From Marivita sp051251565 (GTDB lineage Bacteria > Pseudomonadota > Alphaproteobacteria > Rhodobacterales > Rhodobacteraceae), in assembly GCF_051251565.1 (NCBI RefSeq), contig NZ_JBPOFB010000012.1:23069-87068 (forward strand): a DNA stretch of 64,000 nucleotides, given 5' to 3'. Position numbers and translations under genes: made by a program. Below the pieces are notes generated by a model. That model saw only the letters and a program-made list of their open reading frames with translations, was not told the DNA's origin and ran no database searches. Within the stretch, counting starts at the first letter, position 1. The number at the start of each line of letters is the position of its first letter. Positions 43,384-52,645 of the stretch are shown piece after piece.

Positions 43384-44646
43384 TCAATAAGCCTTTAGCG
43401 CTGACGCCAAGGCCGCGTGGTCTTTGGCATAAACCGCGATATCCACACCTTGCATTGCGGCGTCCCAGGCTTGCCGCATGGCCATCACGCCGCTTTCGAT
43501 CCCATCCGGATGTGCCACGACACCGCCGCCTGCCGTCACAATAAGATCGGGTGACCCTGTTGCCGCCAAAGTGCCAGCCGCTTGCCGGACCGTTTGACCC
43601 GATGAGAACACCGGCACGGCCCGCATCGGTGCGTCTGCAAATAGAGGGTCCGACAGTGATTGCGCCGATGCAATGACGCTTTCATTTGCTTCGGAAAACT
43701 TGTTGTCCAAGCCGTTGACGTGCATATGGTCTGCACCTGCCAGCCGCCAAAGCTTTGACCACGCCGGATACGACCAGCCGAGCATTGGGTCGCGCGTCAG
43801 CGCCCCCCAACCGCAGCGATGGGCATGGATCGGCAAGGTCGTGTGACGGGCAAGCTCTACCACGCCAGACATCCCGACCGCATTCAGGCTGACCATCACG
43901 CAGGTGCCGCCAAGATCGCTTACCAGATCATGCCGGGTGCGCATTTCATCAATCTCGCCCGTGAGGTTAAACGCGACCATCGCCTTGCGCCCGGTCTTGT
44001 CCGCCGCCCTATCGACCGCCGCCATAACAGCGCGCACGCGATCTTCGAACGGGCAGGCGGGACCATCGGCTTGCAGCTCGTCATCTTTGATAAAATCAAT
44101 GCCGCTGTCGCAGAGTTGCGAAACAAGAGTGCCAGTCTCTTGCGCCGATAGCCCAACGCTTGGCTTGATGATCGTCCCAACAAGCGGCCTGTCATAGACG
44201 CCGGATAGGTTGCGCGTTCCCGCCATGCCAAACTTTGGCCCGCTATATTGCTGGGCAAAGGCTGCGGGCAATCTGACATCCAGTAAACGCACCCCAGAGA
44301 ACGGCTTCAATTCGAACAAATTACCTGCAATCGTGGCAATCAAATTTGGAAGCGACGGGCCAATGTTGTCCAAGGGCCAGGACAGCGTCATCTCTGCCCG
44401 CGTCCACGATGTTCCCTTTGTGCCACCTGGCAAAGAAGGCGCATCAACTGGGCCAAGCGCGACCAGCCGTTCGACCCGCGCGCCTGCGCGCGCTTTGAGT
44501 TCGGGCGTTTCGCCCGGGACCGCGCGAAATGTTCCCGAGGATTGCTCCCCGGCCATGATTTCAGCAGCTTGCATCGGGTCAATCGCCGTTTCGATCAGGT
44601 AGTCGGCCTCGATCCGAAGTGGGGTCTTTATGGCGTCATTGTTCAT
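43384..44646 (-). CDS. RuBisCO-like protein, probable 3-oxo-isoapionate-4-phosphate decarboxylase or transcarboxylase/hydrolase
   Basis: 420 aa of form IV RuBisCO-like type. Catalytic landmarks are kept: Lys161 in GTIIKPSVGLS (RuBisCO Lys175), the carbamylation/metal motif KDDE at 187-190 (Lys201, Asp203, Glu204), and His276-Arg277 in HAHRCGWG (His294/Arg295). Together with the kinase and ApnO-like genes, it fits the D-apionate pathway RLPs. These either decarboxylate 3-oxo-isoapionate-4-phosphate or act as transcarboxylase/hydrolase (OiaX). Sequence alone cannot separate the two. No small subunit or phosphoribulokinase is present, so carbon fixation is not implied. Confidence 0.88.
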   Translation of the reverse strand: MNNDAIKTPLRIEADYLIETAIDPMQAAEIMAGEQSSGTFRAVPGETPELKARAGARVERLVALGPVDAPSLPGGTKGTSWTRAEMTLSWPLDNIGPSLPNLIATIAGNLFELKPFSGVRLLDVRLPAAFAQQYSGPKFGMAGTRNLSGVYDRPLVGTIIKPSVGLSAQETGTLVSQLCDSGIDFIKDDELQADGPACPFEDRVRAVMAAVDRAADKTGRKAMVAFNLTGEIDEMRTRHDLVSDLGGTCVMVSLNAVGMSGVVELARHTTLPIHAHRCGWGALTRDPMLGWSYPAWSKLWRLAGADHMHVNGLDNKFSEANESVIASAQSLSDPLFADAPMRAVPVFSSGQTVRQAAGTLAATGSPDLIVTAGGGVVAHPDGIESGVMAMRQAWDAAMQGVDIAVYAKDHAALASALKAY

Positions 44647-45380
44647 GAGGCTTTTGCCACATAAAGCAGTGCTGACCGGTCAAGATGCTTTGATATTATC
44701 GCAACAGCGCCAGCAGAGTCCCGCGCCGCTAAGCACGCAACAAGCTGGGTGTGCTCTTGCAACGTCGTGTCCTCGCGGCCCGACCAATGCAAGACCGGCC
44801 TATGGTATTCCTTAAGCCACGTCAGCATCGCGCGTGTCGTGGCTTCGATCAGCGGGTTCTGGGTGAGGGCCCCGAGTGCCGCGTGAAAGGCGATGTCGGC
44901 TTCGATGAAGGCCTGCGCGTTACCTAAAGCATCGCGCTGAGTCTCGATCAAACGGTTCAGGCTGCGCGCGTCATCTGGGGTACAAAGCCCCGCAACGATC
45001 CCCACTGTGCCGACTTCCAAAATTTTGCGAAGTTGTTTTAGGTGCTCAAGGTTCGCGGGCTTGCTGGACAGCAGCAGCTTGGCGGCGTTATCGACCTGAT
45101 CCACGACGCTTGCAGCGCTGAGTTCGCTGACCCGACTGCGTTCACCCTGCGCCACGCGGATCACGCCCTTTTGCGCCAAAGCTTGCATCGCCTCGCGGAT
45201 CGCTGGACGGCCCACGCCGAACTTTTCCATCAAGACCCGCTCTGACGGAACGACATCCCCGGGCTGCAGATCACCAGAGGCGATCAGGTTCCAGAGTTGC
45301 GCAAAGACTTGGTCCGAGATTTTCTGCCGATTGATCGGCTGGAAATCGGGATTGGGGGGATCGGAAGGATCGTCATTCAT
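44643..45380 (-). CDS. GntR-family regulator (FadR/FCD type) of the apionate cluster
   Basis: 245 aa from ATG 45380. N-terminal wHTH LQPGDVVPSERVLMEKFGVGRPAIREAMQALAQKG, then an FCD domain (IEADIAFHAALGALTQNPLI, QEHTQLVACLAARDS). It is the first gene of the operon; its stop overlaps the RLP start (ATGA). A FadR-like palindrome lies 21 bp upstream of the start, consistent with autoregulation and pathway-intermediate sensing. Confidence 0.9.
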   Translation of the reverse strand: MNDDPSDPPNPDFQPINRQKISDQVFAQLWNLIASGDLQPGDVVPSERVLMEKFGVGRPAIREAMQALAQKGVIRVAQGERSRVSELSAASVVDQVDNAAKLLLSSKPANLEHLKQLRKILEVGTVGIVAGLCTPDDARSLNRLIETQRDALGNAQAFIEADIAFHAALGALTQNPLIEATTRAMLTWLKEYHRPVLHWSGREDTTLQEHTQLVACLAARDSAGAVAIISKHLDRSALLYVAKAS

Positions 45381-45401
45381 CCGATGTTTGTTATCAGTGA
45401 C

Positions 45402-45420
45402 TAACTGGTATGACAAGTTA
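45402..45420. promoter_or_regulatory. FadR-type operator candidate upstream of the apionate-cluster regulator
   Basis: TAACTGGTATGACAAGTTA has dyad symmetry TAACTnGTnnnACnAGTTA, with the GT-N3-AC core typical of FadR-subfamily GntR sites. It lies 21 bp upstream of the regulator start codon. Confidence 0.65.
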
Positions 45421-45859
45421 ATAAGATGCGATAAGCTGCAGGCTAACGGGCGTGTACAAATCTCCAAAAACCAAATAGGTGGCGCACTTCTTGGTTCCCT
45501 CGATCAAGCAACTGTCGCACAAGGCCACTGCGGGGAGGTTCAGCGGTGCGCTTAGTGCGCGAAACCAGTCATTCATGGATCGCGCAGCATTCCGCACTTC
45601 GGGCTCAGAGCCGCCTTGCGGCGATGCAGCGACAGCGGAGATTCCCGACAGGTGCGTTCCGACGTGGACGGCCCGGAGCTGCCCTTCACCGGTTTGGCCA
45701 TCGCTGCGGCTCGGTTTCCCCAAACTTGACATTCATTGCAGCTGCAGAATTGACAGGCCGATGTGCTGTCCCATTTTTGACGCGGCGCCTTCGTGACCTT
45801 GGCTTGGCAGTCCGTGGTTTGGTATGGCGATTCCGAATGACATTTGAAAGGACAGCCGG
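45421..45859. other. Gene-free spacer between the apionate operon and the DUF2322-like gene
   Basis: 439 bp with no convincing coding region; a 104-codon frame on the minus strand (45418-45732) lacks a ribosome site and family features. It contains GC-rich blocks (around 45660-45720) like those in the other relic-type spacers. AAGGA near the end serves the next gene. Confidence 0.4.
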
Positions 45860-46189
45860 ATGAAACAGCCCGTATCTTCGTTCAAGGAGAACCTTCAGAC
45901 ACTGCCATCCATCGATGGGATCGAGAGACTGGAGATGATGGATGCCGCCGGTAATGTGGTCGCATCCATTGAGAATCAACTGGGCAAGCAGGGGTCCCTG
46001 GCGGTCTACCAATACCTGTTCGCGACATATGGGGTTCTGAATGCCGAAGCTGCGACACACGGGCTGGCAGTCTTTGCGGAACATACCGAGGACGCGCGAA
46101 ACCAACCCGGTGCGCATCCGAACATCGACCGCCTGCTTGAGATACAAGGCGGTGGTGCGTCTTTGACCATCCGGCTCGTAAATCAGTAA
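45860..46189 (+). CDS. DUF2322-like small protein of unknown function
   Basis: 109 aa, probably cytosolic. It contains SFKENLQTLPSIDGIERLEM, then DAAGNVVASIENQLGKQGS and AEHTEDARNQPGAHPNIDRL. From memory this closely follows the DUF2322 family of short conserved proteins, whose role is unknown. AAAGGA precedes the ATG. It has no operon partner: a strong hairpin follows, then the rhomboid gene. Confidence 0.62.
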   Translation: MKQPVSSFKENLQTLPSIDGIERLEMMDAAGNVVASIENQLGKQGSLAVYQYLFATYGVLNAEAATHGLAVFAEHTEDARNQPGAHPNIDRLLEIQGGGASLTIRLVNQ

Positions 46190-46241
46190 GCGGCTCTGCT
46201 GCCGCTGGTAAAGCACTGACATAGTATAAGGCTGTGATGTA

Positions 46242-46266
46242 GGGCAGGCGGAAGGCGTGCCTGCCC
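46242..46266 (+). terminator. GC hairpin after the DUF2322-like gene
   Basis: GGGCAGGC (46242-46249) and GCCTGCCC (46259-46266) form a perfect 8-bp stem with a 9-nt loop, 53 bp after the stop codon. No T run follows; it is a probable terminator. Confidence 0.55.
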
Positions 46267-46391
46267 CGTTCGTCCAACAGCACCTCGCAGCGTCATCCGG
46301 GCTCTCGTCCGGGCGACCGGGCGCGGGCCCGTCCTTCCCAGCGTCTTGGATAACCGTTGAACCAGCCGGGCCGGAGAGTACCATCGACTTC

Positions 46392-46991
46392 ATGAGAATT
46401 CAGAACCAAATGCACGCCTTCTTGCGTAGAGCAGCGGCGCTTGCCGCCTTCGTCGCCCTGCTGTGGGCGATTCAGATCGTCAATTGGATCCTTGGCTATG
46501 GCTTGAACCCAGCCTTCGGCCTGGTCCCGCGTCACGTCACCGGAATGGACGGGATTGTCGCGATGCCCCTGCTGCACGGCAGTTTCGCCCACCTCATCGC
46601 GAACACGCCGCCCCTGCTCGTCATGGGGGGACTGCTAATGGCCACCGCAACACGGGCCTTGTTGGCTGTAAACATGATGGTAGTCGCGCTCGGCGGCGGC
46701 CTCGTCTGGATACTCGGTAGCCCGGCAATTCACGTCGGCGCATCGGGGTTGATCTTCGGTTGGTTCGGCTTCCTAATTGCACGGGGCCTAGTAGATCGCT
46801 CACCCGTGACACTGGGCGCCACAGTCGTCATCGGGGGGCTTTATGGCTCCCTCCTGTGGGGAGTGCTGCCGGGGCAACCCGGCGTGTCTTGGGAAGCCCA
46901 CCTGTTCGGCGCGCTCGCGGGCGTTGCGGCAGCTCTTCTGATCAGAAGCCCGGTCCATGCACCACGCCTGCGCGGCGTTGACCGGCCATAA
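46392..46991 (+). CDS. Rhomboid-family intramembrane serine protease
   Basis: 199 aa with six hydrophobic segments. Rhomboid landmarks are HGSFAHLIANTPPLLVMGG after helix 1, the catalytic Ser in HVGASGLIFGWFG (GxSG) and the catalytic His in WEAHLFGALAG. It cleaves substrates within the membrane. ATG 46392 is preferred because the upstream in-frame extension is unlike any rhomboid N-terminus. It stands alone between two catabolic modules, and its substrate is unknown. Confidence 0.85.
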   Translation: MRIQNQMHAFLRRAAALAAFVALLWAIQIVNWILGYGLNPAFGLVPRHVTGMDGIVAMPLLHGSFAHLIANTPPLLVMGGLLMATATRALLAVNMMVVALGGGLVWILGSPAIHVGASGLIFGWFGFLIARGLVDRSPVTLGATVVIGGLYGSLLWGVLPGQPGVSWEAHLFGALAGVAAALLIRSPVHAPRLRGVDRP

Positions 46992-47190
46992 CGAAAGACT
47001 TTCTGCGGCCCAAACTGGGCCTTGGTCGCCGGCCAATTATTGAAACAGATGTCACCAGACCGGCCATTCATGCATGGCGCAGCATTCTCAGCAACGAAGG
47101 GTCGAATTGCGCACGGGCCCGACTGCTGCAAATCCCGCTTCTCCAGAACGCAAGACTCACATCGATGCTTTCCGCTTGTCCGACGTCTCT

Positions 47191-48522
47191 TCAGTATAGA
47201 AACATCGTTACGGTCATTGGAAAAAAGGCCACAATCACGAGGACCACAAGCATCACAGCAATAAATGGCAAGGTGGCGGCAAAGATTTGCTCGACCGAGA
47301 CGTTGGGATCGTTGAGCGTGTTATGCACTGTGAAGACGGATATCCCAAAGGGTGGCGTCAACAACCCAATCTCGACAGCAATCACTGTCACAATCCCAAA
47401 GTGCATGAGGTCAATCCCAAGCCCTTGCGCGATGGGTGCCGCGATTGGAACCATTATGAGCAGGATCGACGTGCTGTCCAAGATCATTCCCATCAGCAAT
47501 ATGATGACAGCGTAGAAGAAAAGAAATCCGAGCGGGCCAAAGCCAGAATCCGTGACCAAGCCCGCGATAGCATTTGGCAACCCAGCAATGGCCAGCATCC
47601 GCGAATAGAAAGAAGCAGCCACGAGTAGCAACAGGATTGAAACCGAGATCACGCCGGTCTGCTTCATCACCTGCCAAAGCTTTTTTCGATCAAGGCTGCG
47701 TCGCGACAGTGCCACGATCAACGCGCCGAACGCACCGATGCCGCCTGCCTCGGTCGGGGTAAAAAACCCGGTGTAAAGACCACCCAGCACCAGAATGACC
47801 AGCAGGACGATCGGGAGCAGTTTGAGCACAAGCTCTTTCAACGGCATGGGCGTGAAATCACGATCCAGACGCCGCTCGCGCACAGCATCAGGATCGTTCA
47901 GCACGAATTTGGGAAAGGCGATGGTAATCCCGATCAGCATCGCGACAAACCCAAGTGCCAACATCAATCCCGGAATGATCCCGGCGATAAACATGCCGCC
48001 AATCGAAACTTCGGCCAGAATGCCGTAGACAATCAACAAGAGCGACGGCGGGATCAGCATCCCCAATACAGATGACCCGGCAACGGTGCCTGCCGAAAAG
48101 GCGGGCCGATACCCGTGACGTGTCATTTCGGGAACCGCAACGCGGGTGAAGACCGCAGCTGACGCGATGGACACACCGGTGACCGCGGCAAAGATGGTAT
48201 TTGCTGCAACTGTGGCGACGCCCAGACCACAGATCATGCGACGCAACAGCTCTTCCGCCACTTCGAACGTGTCACGCCCGACATTTGACACGCTGACCAG
48301 CAGCCCCATCAAGACGAAAAGCGGGATGGTCGCGAAAAGATAATCCGCGATCCCAGAATAGGCAGTCAGTTCCAGCATCCTGAACGCAAGATCGATATTG
48401 TCCCGGATGATCCAGATCCCAAGAAACGCCACACCAAACAGTGCGTAGGCGATTTGCATTCCTAGAAGCACAAGACCGACGAGCACCGCGATCAGGATGA
48501 AGCCGATGGTCAGCGTGGTCAT
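47191..48522 (-). CDS. dctM: TRAP transporter large permease (DctM family)
   Basis: 443 aa with ~12 hydrophobic segments and DctM signatures: YLFATIPLFVLMGLLVS, TGVSIASAAVFTRVAVPEM, GMLIPPSLLLIVYGILAE, GFFTPTEAGGIGAFGAL, MGMILDSTSILLIMVPI and GLLTPPFGISVFTV. ATG 48522 overlaps the small permease stop codon. It is the last gene of the Cox-type hydroxylase operon, so the transported compound is probably the hydroxylase substrate. Confidence 0.94.
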   Translation of the reverse strand: MTTLTIGFILIAVLVGLVLLGMQIAYALFGVAFLGIWIIRDNIDLAFRMLELTAYSGIADYLFATIPLFVLMGLLVSVSNVGRDTFEVAEELLRRMICGLGVATVAANTIFAAVTGVSIASAAVFTRVAVPEMTRHGYRPAFSAGTVAGSSVLGMLIPPSLLLIVYGILAEVSIGGMFIAGIIPGLMLALGFVAMLIGITIAFPKFVLNDPDAVRERRLDRDFTPMPLKELVLKLLPIVLLVILVLGGLYTGFFTPTEAGGIGAFGALIVALSRRSLDRKKLWQVMKQTGVISVSILLLLVAASFYSRMLAIAGLPNAIAGLVTDSGFGPLGFLFFYAVIILLMGMILDSTSILLIMVPIAAPIAQGLGIDLMHFGIVTVIAVEIGLLTPPFGISVFTVHNTLNDPNVSVEQIFAATLPFIAVMLVVLVIVAFFPMTVTMFLY

Positions 48523-49085
48523 GCCCTGCTCCTTACGCTGCGGAGTTCTTCGCGGGCTCTGTAAAGAGCGGCCAGTGCCGCGACGGTACAGCCTAGAATC
48601 GTGATGCCACGGAAGGGCCATGTCGGGATCGTCCAGACACCTTGAACGCCAAAGAATTCGGCGGTTTGCCATGCGCTCTGGAATTTTGGCCAAGAGGCCC
48701 AGAGGATCAGCGCAAAGACGATAGCACCAGCGATACAGAACAGCGCCTCAAGCCAGGCCACGAAGCGCGGCCTGGATTTCTGCAGACGACGGACCAGAAA
48801 ATCGGCGCGTGTCAGGCGAAGTTGCAGGATCGCGGCTGGCACCTGCAGAAAGACAATGGCAACGACGGCGCGCGCAGCAATCTCGGACACGCCGGTTATC
48901 GGGGCGTCCAGAAAGTTTCGACCGATCACATCCGCCACGATGAGCAGCATCAACGCACCGATGCTGGCTGTGCCAACTGCCGACATGGCCGCGGCCATTG
49001 AGCCAAGAACCGCACCGTAAGGGGCATCCGAAAAGGACGGGACAAACCGATCCTCTTCCAGCTCTGGTGTGTCTTCATTGCTCAT
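48519..49085 (-). CDS. dctQ: TRAP transporter small permease (DctQ family)
   Basis: 188 aa. After an acidic N-terminal tail there are four membrane segments, with VADVIGRNFLDAPITGVSEIAARA (the family's loop after helix 1) and LTRADFLVRRL. ATG 49085 follows AGGA; an in-frame ATG at 49127 would add 14 residues. It overlaps dctM by ATGA and pairs with it. Confidence 0.86.
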   Translation of the reverse strand: MSNEDTPELEEDRFVPSFSDAPYGAVLGSMAAAMSAVGTASIGALMLLIVADVIGRNFLDAPITGVSEIAARAVVAIVFLQVPAAILQLRLTRADFLVRRLQKSRPRFVAWLEALFCIAGAIVFALILWASWPKFQSAWQTAEFFGVQGVWTIPTWPFRGITILGCTVAALAALYRAREELRSVRSRA

Positions 49086-49113
49086 GGCCGGGCGTCCTGC
49101 TGCCAAGGAGACG

Positions 49114-49142
49114 CCCGCCCGGTCCATTTGGATCCGGACGGG
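49114..49142 (-). terminator. GC hairpin between dctP and dctQ
   Basis: CCCGCCCGG (49114-49122) and CCGGACGGG (49134-49142) pair with a single G-U on the transcribed strand. It lies directly after the dctP stop codon, like the hairpins in the other four transport operons here. Confidence 0.6.
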
Positions 49143-49164
49143 CGCAAACGTTCAGGTGACGATC

Positions 49165-50217
49165 TTAGAGACCGTCGTCCCAGTTCCGAAGCGGTGTTGC
49201 ACCGCGTTCACGCAGAGCCGCAAAATAGGCTTTGAGCACAGTCTTGCCCGCATCACCGGTCTGTTCCAACCAAGGCTCGATGATGTTCGGCAGGCCATTG
49301 ACCCACTTGGCTTTTTCTTCTTCGGGAAGCTGATGGATGGTCAGACCAGCCGCCTGCATCTCGTCAAGTGCGCGCGCCGCCAGATCACCCACATAGTCGC
49401 CGTGCGCGAGTGAAGTTGCCTGTGCGGCTTCGCGGAAGGCGGTTTGAACCGGCTCTGGCAAGCCATCGAAGAAATCCTTGTTTGCCGCAATGCCACCGAA
49501 ATACATCGATCCGATCCCCACACGGGTCAGTTCGGGGGCCACTTCGTAAACGCGGGTTGGCAAGATGCCCGACGCAAAGGACAAGGTGCCTTCGGTCACA
49601 CCGGTCTGGATATTGGTGTAATAGGTGGTCAACGCCCCATCGACTGGCGTTGCCCCTGTTTCACGAAGCCAGTTGGCGGATGTGCCCGGAGCGTTCAGTT
49701 TGCGGTTCTGAAGGTCTGCCATCGAGGTCACGGGGAACGTGCCGTAAATATCATAGCTGTCAGTGATCAATGACGACAGATGCACCATCCCGTTCTCAGC
49801 CCAGCTATTCTTGAGCTCGGGCAGGTTCTCCGAAAGATCATCAAAAATCTCGATGATCATGCGGTGATCTTCGGTCGCGAACGGCGTGAAGTAGGTCACG
49901 TTCTGAAGCGGCATGTTCGCCCCTTCCCAGACCGTGCCGACCATGCCGACATCGACAATACCGTCCATCACCGCTTCGCGCGTGTCGGTAAACTTGTAGA
50001 GTGTGCCGGCATAGTTCTCGACCCAGTTGACCTGATATTCGTTGCCATTCTCGGCAAGAATGCGGTTCACCTCAGGCTGGAAGGTGTTTTTCATCGCGTA
50101 GACCCAGATATTGGCCTCTGGATGCGAAGAGCCGATATTGACCGTCAGGCTTTGCTGGGCAATCGCCGCACTGCCGATCAGCATCGCACCGAGTGTTGTA
50201 AGTGCTGTGAGTTTCAT
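49165..50217 (-). CDS. dctP: TRAP transporter solute-binding protein (DctP family)
   Basis: 350 aa. The signal peptide ends GSAAIAQ. The DctP core has IGSSHPEANIWVYAMKNTFQPEVNRI, VGMVGTVWEGANMPLQNVTYFTPF, and LQNRKLNAPGTSANWLRETGATPV. In that last region many family members have the ligand-binding Arg as KLR; here the sequence is RKLNAPG. It lies between the molybdenum hydroxylase genes and the permeases, so it should capture the hydroxylase substrate. The ligand is unknown. Confidence 0.92.
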   Translation of the reverse strand: MKLTALTTLGAMLIGSAAIAQQSLTVNIGSSHPEANIWVYAMKNTFQPEVNRILAENGNEYQVNWVENYAGTLYKFTDTREAVMDGIVDVGMVGTVWEGANMPLQNVTYFTPFATEDHRMIIEIFDDLSENLPELKNSWAENGMVHLSSLITDSYDIYGTFPVTSMADLQNRKLNAPGTSANWLRETGATPVDGALTTYYTNIQTGVTEGTLSFASGILPTRVYEVAPELTRVGIGSMYFGGIAANKDFFDGLPEPVQTAFREAAQATSLAHGDYVGDLAARALDEMQAAGLTIHQLPEEEKAKWVNGLPNIIEPWLEQTGDAGKTVLKAYFAALRERGATPLRNWDDGL

Positions 50218-50263
50218 ACTTATCCTCCCTTTGGTGGGCGCGCTCCCCGGCGCCCCTTTTGGT

Positions 50264-52645
50264 TCAGTCTTGCAGTTTGCCCAACGCCCGTAGAATGCGT
50301 TCGGGTGTGAAGGGCATTTCGGTCACCTGCGCCCCAAGCGGGCGCAGGGCATCGTTGATGGCGTTCATAACGGCGGCTGGTGCTCCGGCGGTTCCGGCCT
50401 CACCCGCGCCTTTGGCGCCAAGTTCGCTTTCCTTGGTCGGTGTTTCCACGTGGCCCACCACCATGTCCGGCATTTCGGCAGTCATCGGGACGAGGTAGTC
50501 CGCCATGGAGCCATTCAGCAGCTGGCCGTCCTCGTCATAATGGATTTCCTCGTAAAGCGCGCCGCCAAGGCCCTGAACAATGCCGCCCCGGATCTGTTCG
50601 TCGACCAATTGTGGGTTGATCACGCGACCGCAGTCTTCGATGCACCAATGCTTGAGCAGGGTCACAACGCCTGTGTCGGTGTCGACCTCAAGATACGAGG
50701 CCTGAACGCCGTTGGTAAAGGCGAACGGATATTCCATCGTGATGAAATGCCGGGTCTGGACCAATTCGCGCGGCAAATCCTTGGGCAAGGTATCACCCCG
50801 GAAGTACACGATCCGCCCCAGTTCCTCGAGCGGCATACGCTGTTCGCCGCTATCGGCATCGACAATCTGACCGTCGCGGATATCAAGCTGGCCCGCATCG
50901 GCCTGAAGCATCGCCGCCGCGACTTCGAGGATCGAGCCGCGAAGCGCCCGTGCCGCTTGCAACGCCGCCTCGCCGCCAATGCCCGCACCACGCGAAGCCC
51001 AGGTACCACCGCCATACGGCGTGACCTGCGTGTCGCCGGTGATGACACGAACCTGCGAAGGCAGGACCCCGACGCCTTCCGCCACAACCTGACTCAGCAT
51101 CGCCTCGGTCCCCTGGCCCTGCTCGGTCACACCCGACAGCGCCACGACCGATCCATCTGGGTCCATTCGAACGGTGCAGCCGTCTTGTGCCGAGATACGC
51201 GCGCCGCCGATTCCATACATGAAAGGCGAAGGGTTGGTCAGTTCGATGAAGGACGCGATGCCTATGCCGCGATACTTGCCTTGCTTGCGGGCTTCAGCTT
51301 GATCAGCGCGCAACGCGTCGTAGTCCATCATCTCCATCAGCTTGTCCATCGACGCATGGTGCGACAGGCCTTCGAACTTCATCTTGGCGGGTGATGTCAC
51401 CGGATATGCGTCGTCGGGATACATATTGCGCCGCCGGATTTCGACCGGGTCCATGCCGATCGCCGCTGCGGCCATGTCGACAAGACCTTCAGTGATCGCC
51501 ACTGCAATGGGGTGGCCTACCGCACGGTACTGACAGGTTGGCGTCTTGTTCTGGAAGACAACCGTGGTCTGCGCCCGATAGTTTGCAAAATCATACGGCC
51601 CGCCACACAGGTTCACGACCTGATTGCCCTCAATGGCCGAGGTGCGCGGATAGACCGAGTACGGCCCGATCCCGGTCCAGTCGTCGACGTCAATCGCGAG
51701 GATCTTGCCGTCTGCATCCACCGCGATCTTGGCTTCAATCTCGTGGTCACGGGCGTGAATGTCAGTGCTGAAGCTTTCCAGGCGATCGGCAATGAACTTG
51801 ATCGGTCGGCCCATCACCTTGGCAATAGCAGCGGTCGCCACCTCGTCGGGATAGACATGCACCTTGATGCCGTACGACCCTCCAACATCGCCGCAAATGA
51901 CCCGCACGCGGCTTTCGGGGATATCGAGATGCTTGGCGAAGACGGTCTGCATCATGTGCGGAGCCTGGGTCGCGTGATACGCGGTCATCTGCCCTTCGGC
52001 TGGATTCCAATCGACAAGGATCGACCGCGGTTCAAGCGTGACGCCGGTATGGCGTGCGGTTCGAAAGCTGGCGGAAACCACCTTGTGCGCGTTTGCGAAC
52101 ATCGCGTCGACATCGCCTTCCTCATGCAATCGGCGAAAAGCGAGGTTGTCTCCCATCTCGGGATGAATGACCGGTGTGTCCTTGTCGAGTGCGGTCATCG
52201 TGTCGGTGACTGCGGGCAGTTCTTCGTAATCGACAACCACCAGCGACGCCGCTTCTTCTGCCGCAGCGCGTGTGGTTGCCACAACGGCTACAACTGGCTC
52301 ACCAACCCAGCAGGCGCGGTCCACTGCCAATGGATGTTCCGGCGGAGATTTCAGACCCTTGAGGTGGGCCAAAACCGCGACCCAGGGCGTACAGACCTCA
52401 GCCAGATCGGCACCGGTGAAGATGCGAACCACCCCTTTGACGGCCTTGGCTTCGTCCAGGTCAATTGTACCGATCTTCGCATGTGCCACAGGTGACCGGG
52501 AAAACGCCACATGCAGCATACGCGGCAACACGATGTCATCGACATAGCGGCCCCTGCCCTGAACCAGCTTTGTTGCGTTCGGGCGTGGGACAGTCTTGCC
52601 AATATAGGAGTTCGGACGGTCGGGATTATTGAACGGGATCGTCAT
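50264..52645 (-). CDS. Molybdopterin-binding large subunit of a xanthine dehydrogenase/CoxL-family hydroxylase
   Basis: 793 aa. The N-terminal domain (~10-140) has GRGRYVDDI and FSRSPVAHAKI. Cofactor-binding regions include VRVICGDVGGSYGIK and GVTEQGQGTEAMLSQ. The catalytic Glu749 is in GAKGAGEAG. The active-site loop at 371-379 reads CQYRAVGHP, not the AYRCSFR of true CO dehydrogenase, so it is not a form I CoxL. The substrate is an unknown heterocycle or aldehyde. It overlaps coxS-like by ATGA. Confidence 0.93.
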   Translation of the reverse strand: MTIPFNNPDRPNSYIGKTVPRPNATKLVQGRGRYVDDIVLPRMLHVAFSRSPVAHAKIGTIDLDEAKAVKGVVRIFTGADLAEVCTPWVAVLAHLKGLKSPPEHPLAVDRACWVGEPVVAVVATTRAAAEEAASLVVVDYEELPAVTDTMTALDKDTPVIHPEMGDNLAFRRLHEEGDVDAMFANAHKVVSASFRTARHTGVTLEPRSILVDWNPAEGQMTAYHATQAPHMMQTVFAKHLDIPESRVRVICGDVGGSYGIKVHVYPDEVATAAIAKVMGRPIKFIADRLESFSTDIHARDHEIEAKIAVDADGKILAIDVDDWTGIGPYSVYPRTSAIEGNQVVNLCGGPYDFANYRAQTTVVFQNKTPTCQYRAVGHPIAVAITEGLVDMAAAAIGMDPVEIRRRNMYPDDAYPVTSPAKMKFEGLSHHASMDKLMEMMDYDALRADQAEARKQGKYRGIGIASFIELTNPSPFMYGIGGARISAQDGCTVRMDPDGSVVALSGVTEQGQGTEAMLSQVVAEGVGVLPSQVRVITGDTQVTPYGGGTWASRGAGIGGEAALQAARALRGSILEVAAAMLQADAGQLDIRDGQIVDADSGEQRMPLEELGRIVYFRGDTLPKDLPRELVQTRHFITMEYPFAFTNGVQASYLEVDTDTGVVTLLKHWCIEDCGRVINPQLVDEQIRGGIVQGLGGALYEEIHYDEDGQLLNGSMADYLVPMTAEMPDMVVGHVETPTKESELGAKGAGEAGTAGAPAAVMNAINDALRPLGAQVTEMPFTPERILRALGKLQD

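Noticed and set aside
43384..44646. True RuBisCO large subunit
   Set aside because: There is no small subunit or phosphoribulokinase; length and context with a DUF1537 kinase and ApnO-like gene indicate a RuBisCO-like protein.
45418..45732. Minus-strand frame of 104 codons in a spacer
   Set aside because: No ribosome site or family similarity; it overlaps the regulator promoter and operator, so it is unlikely to be coding.
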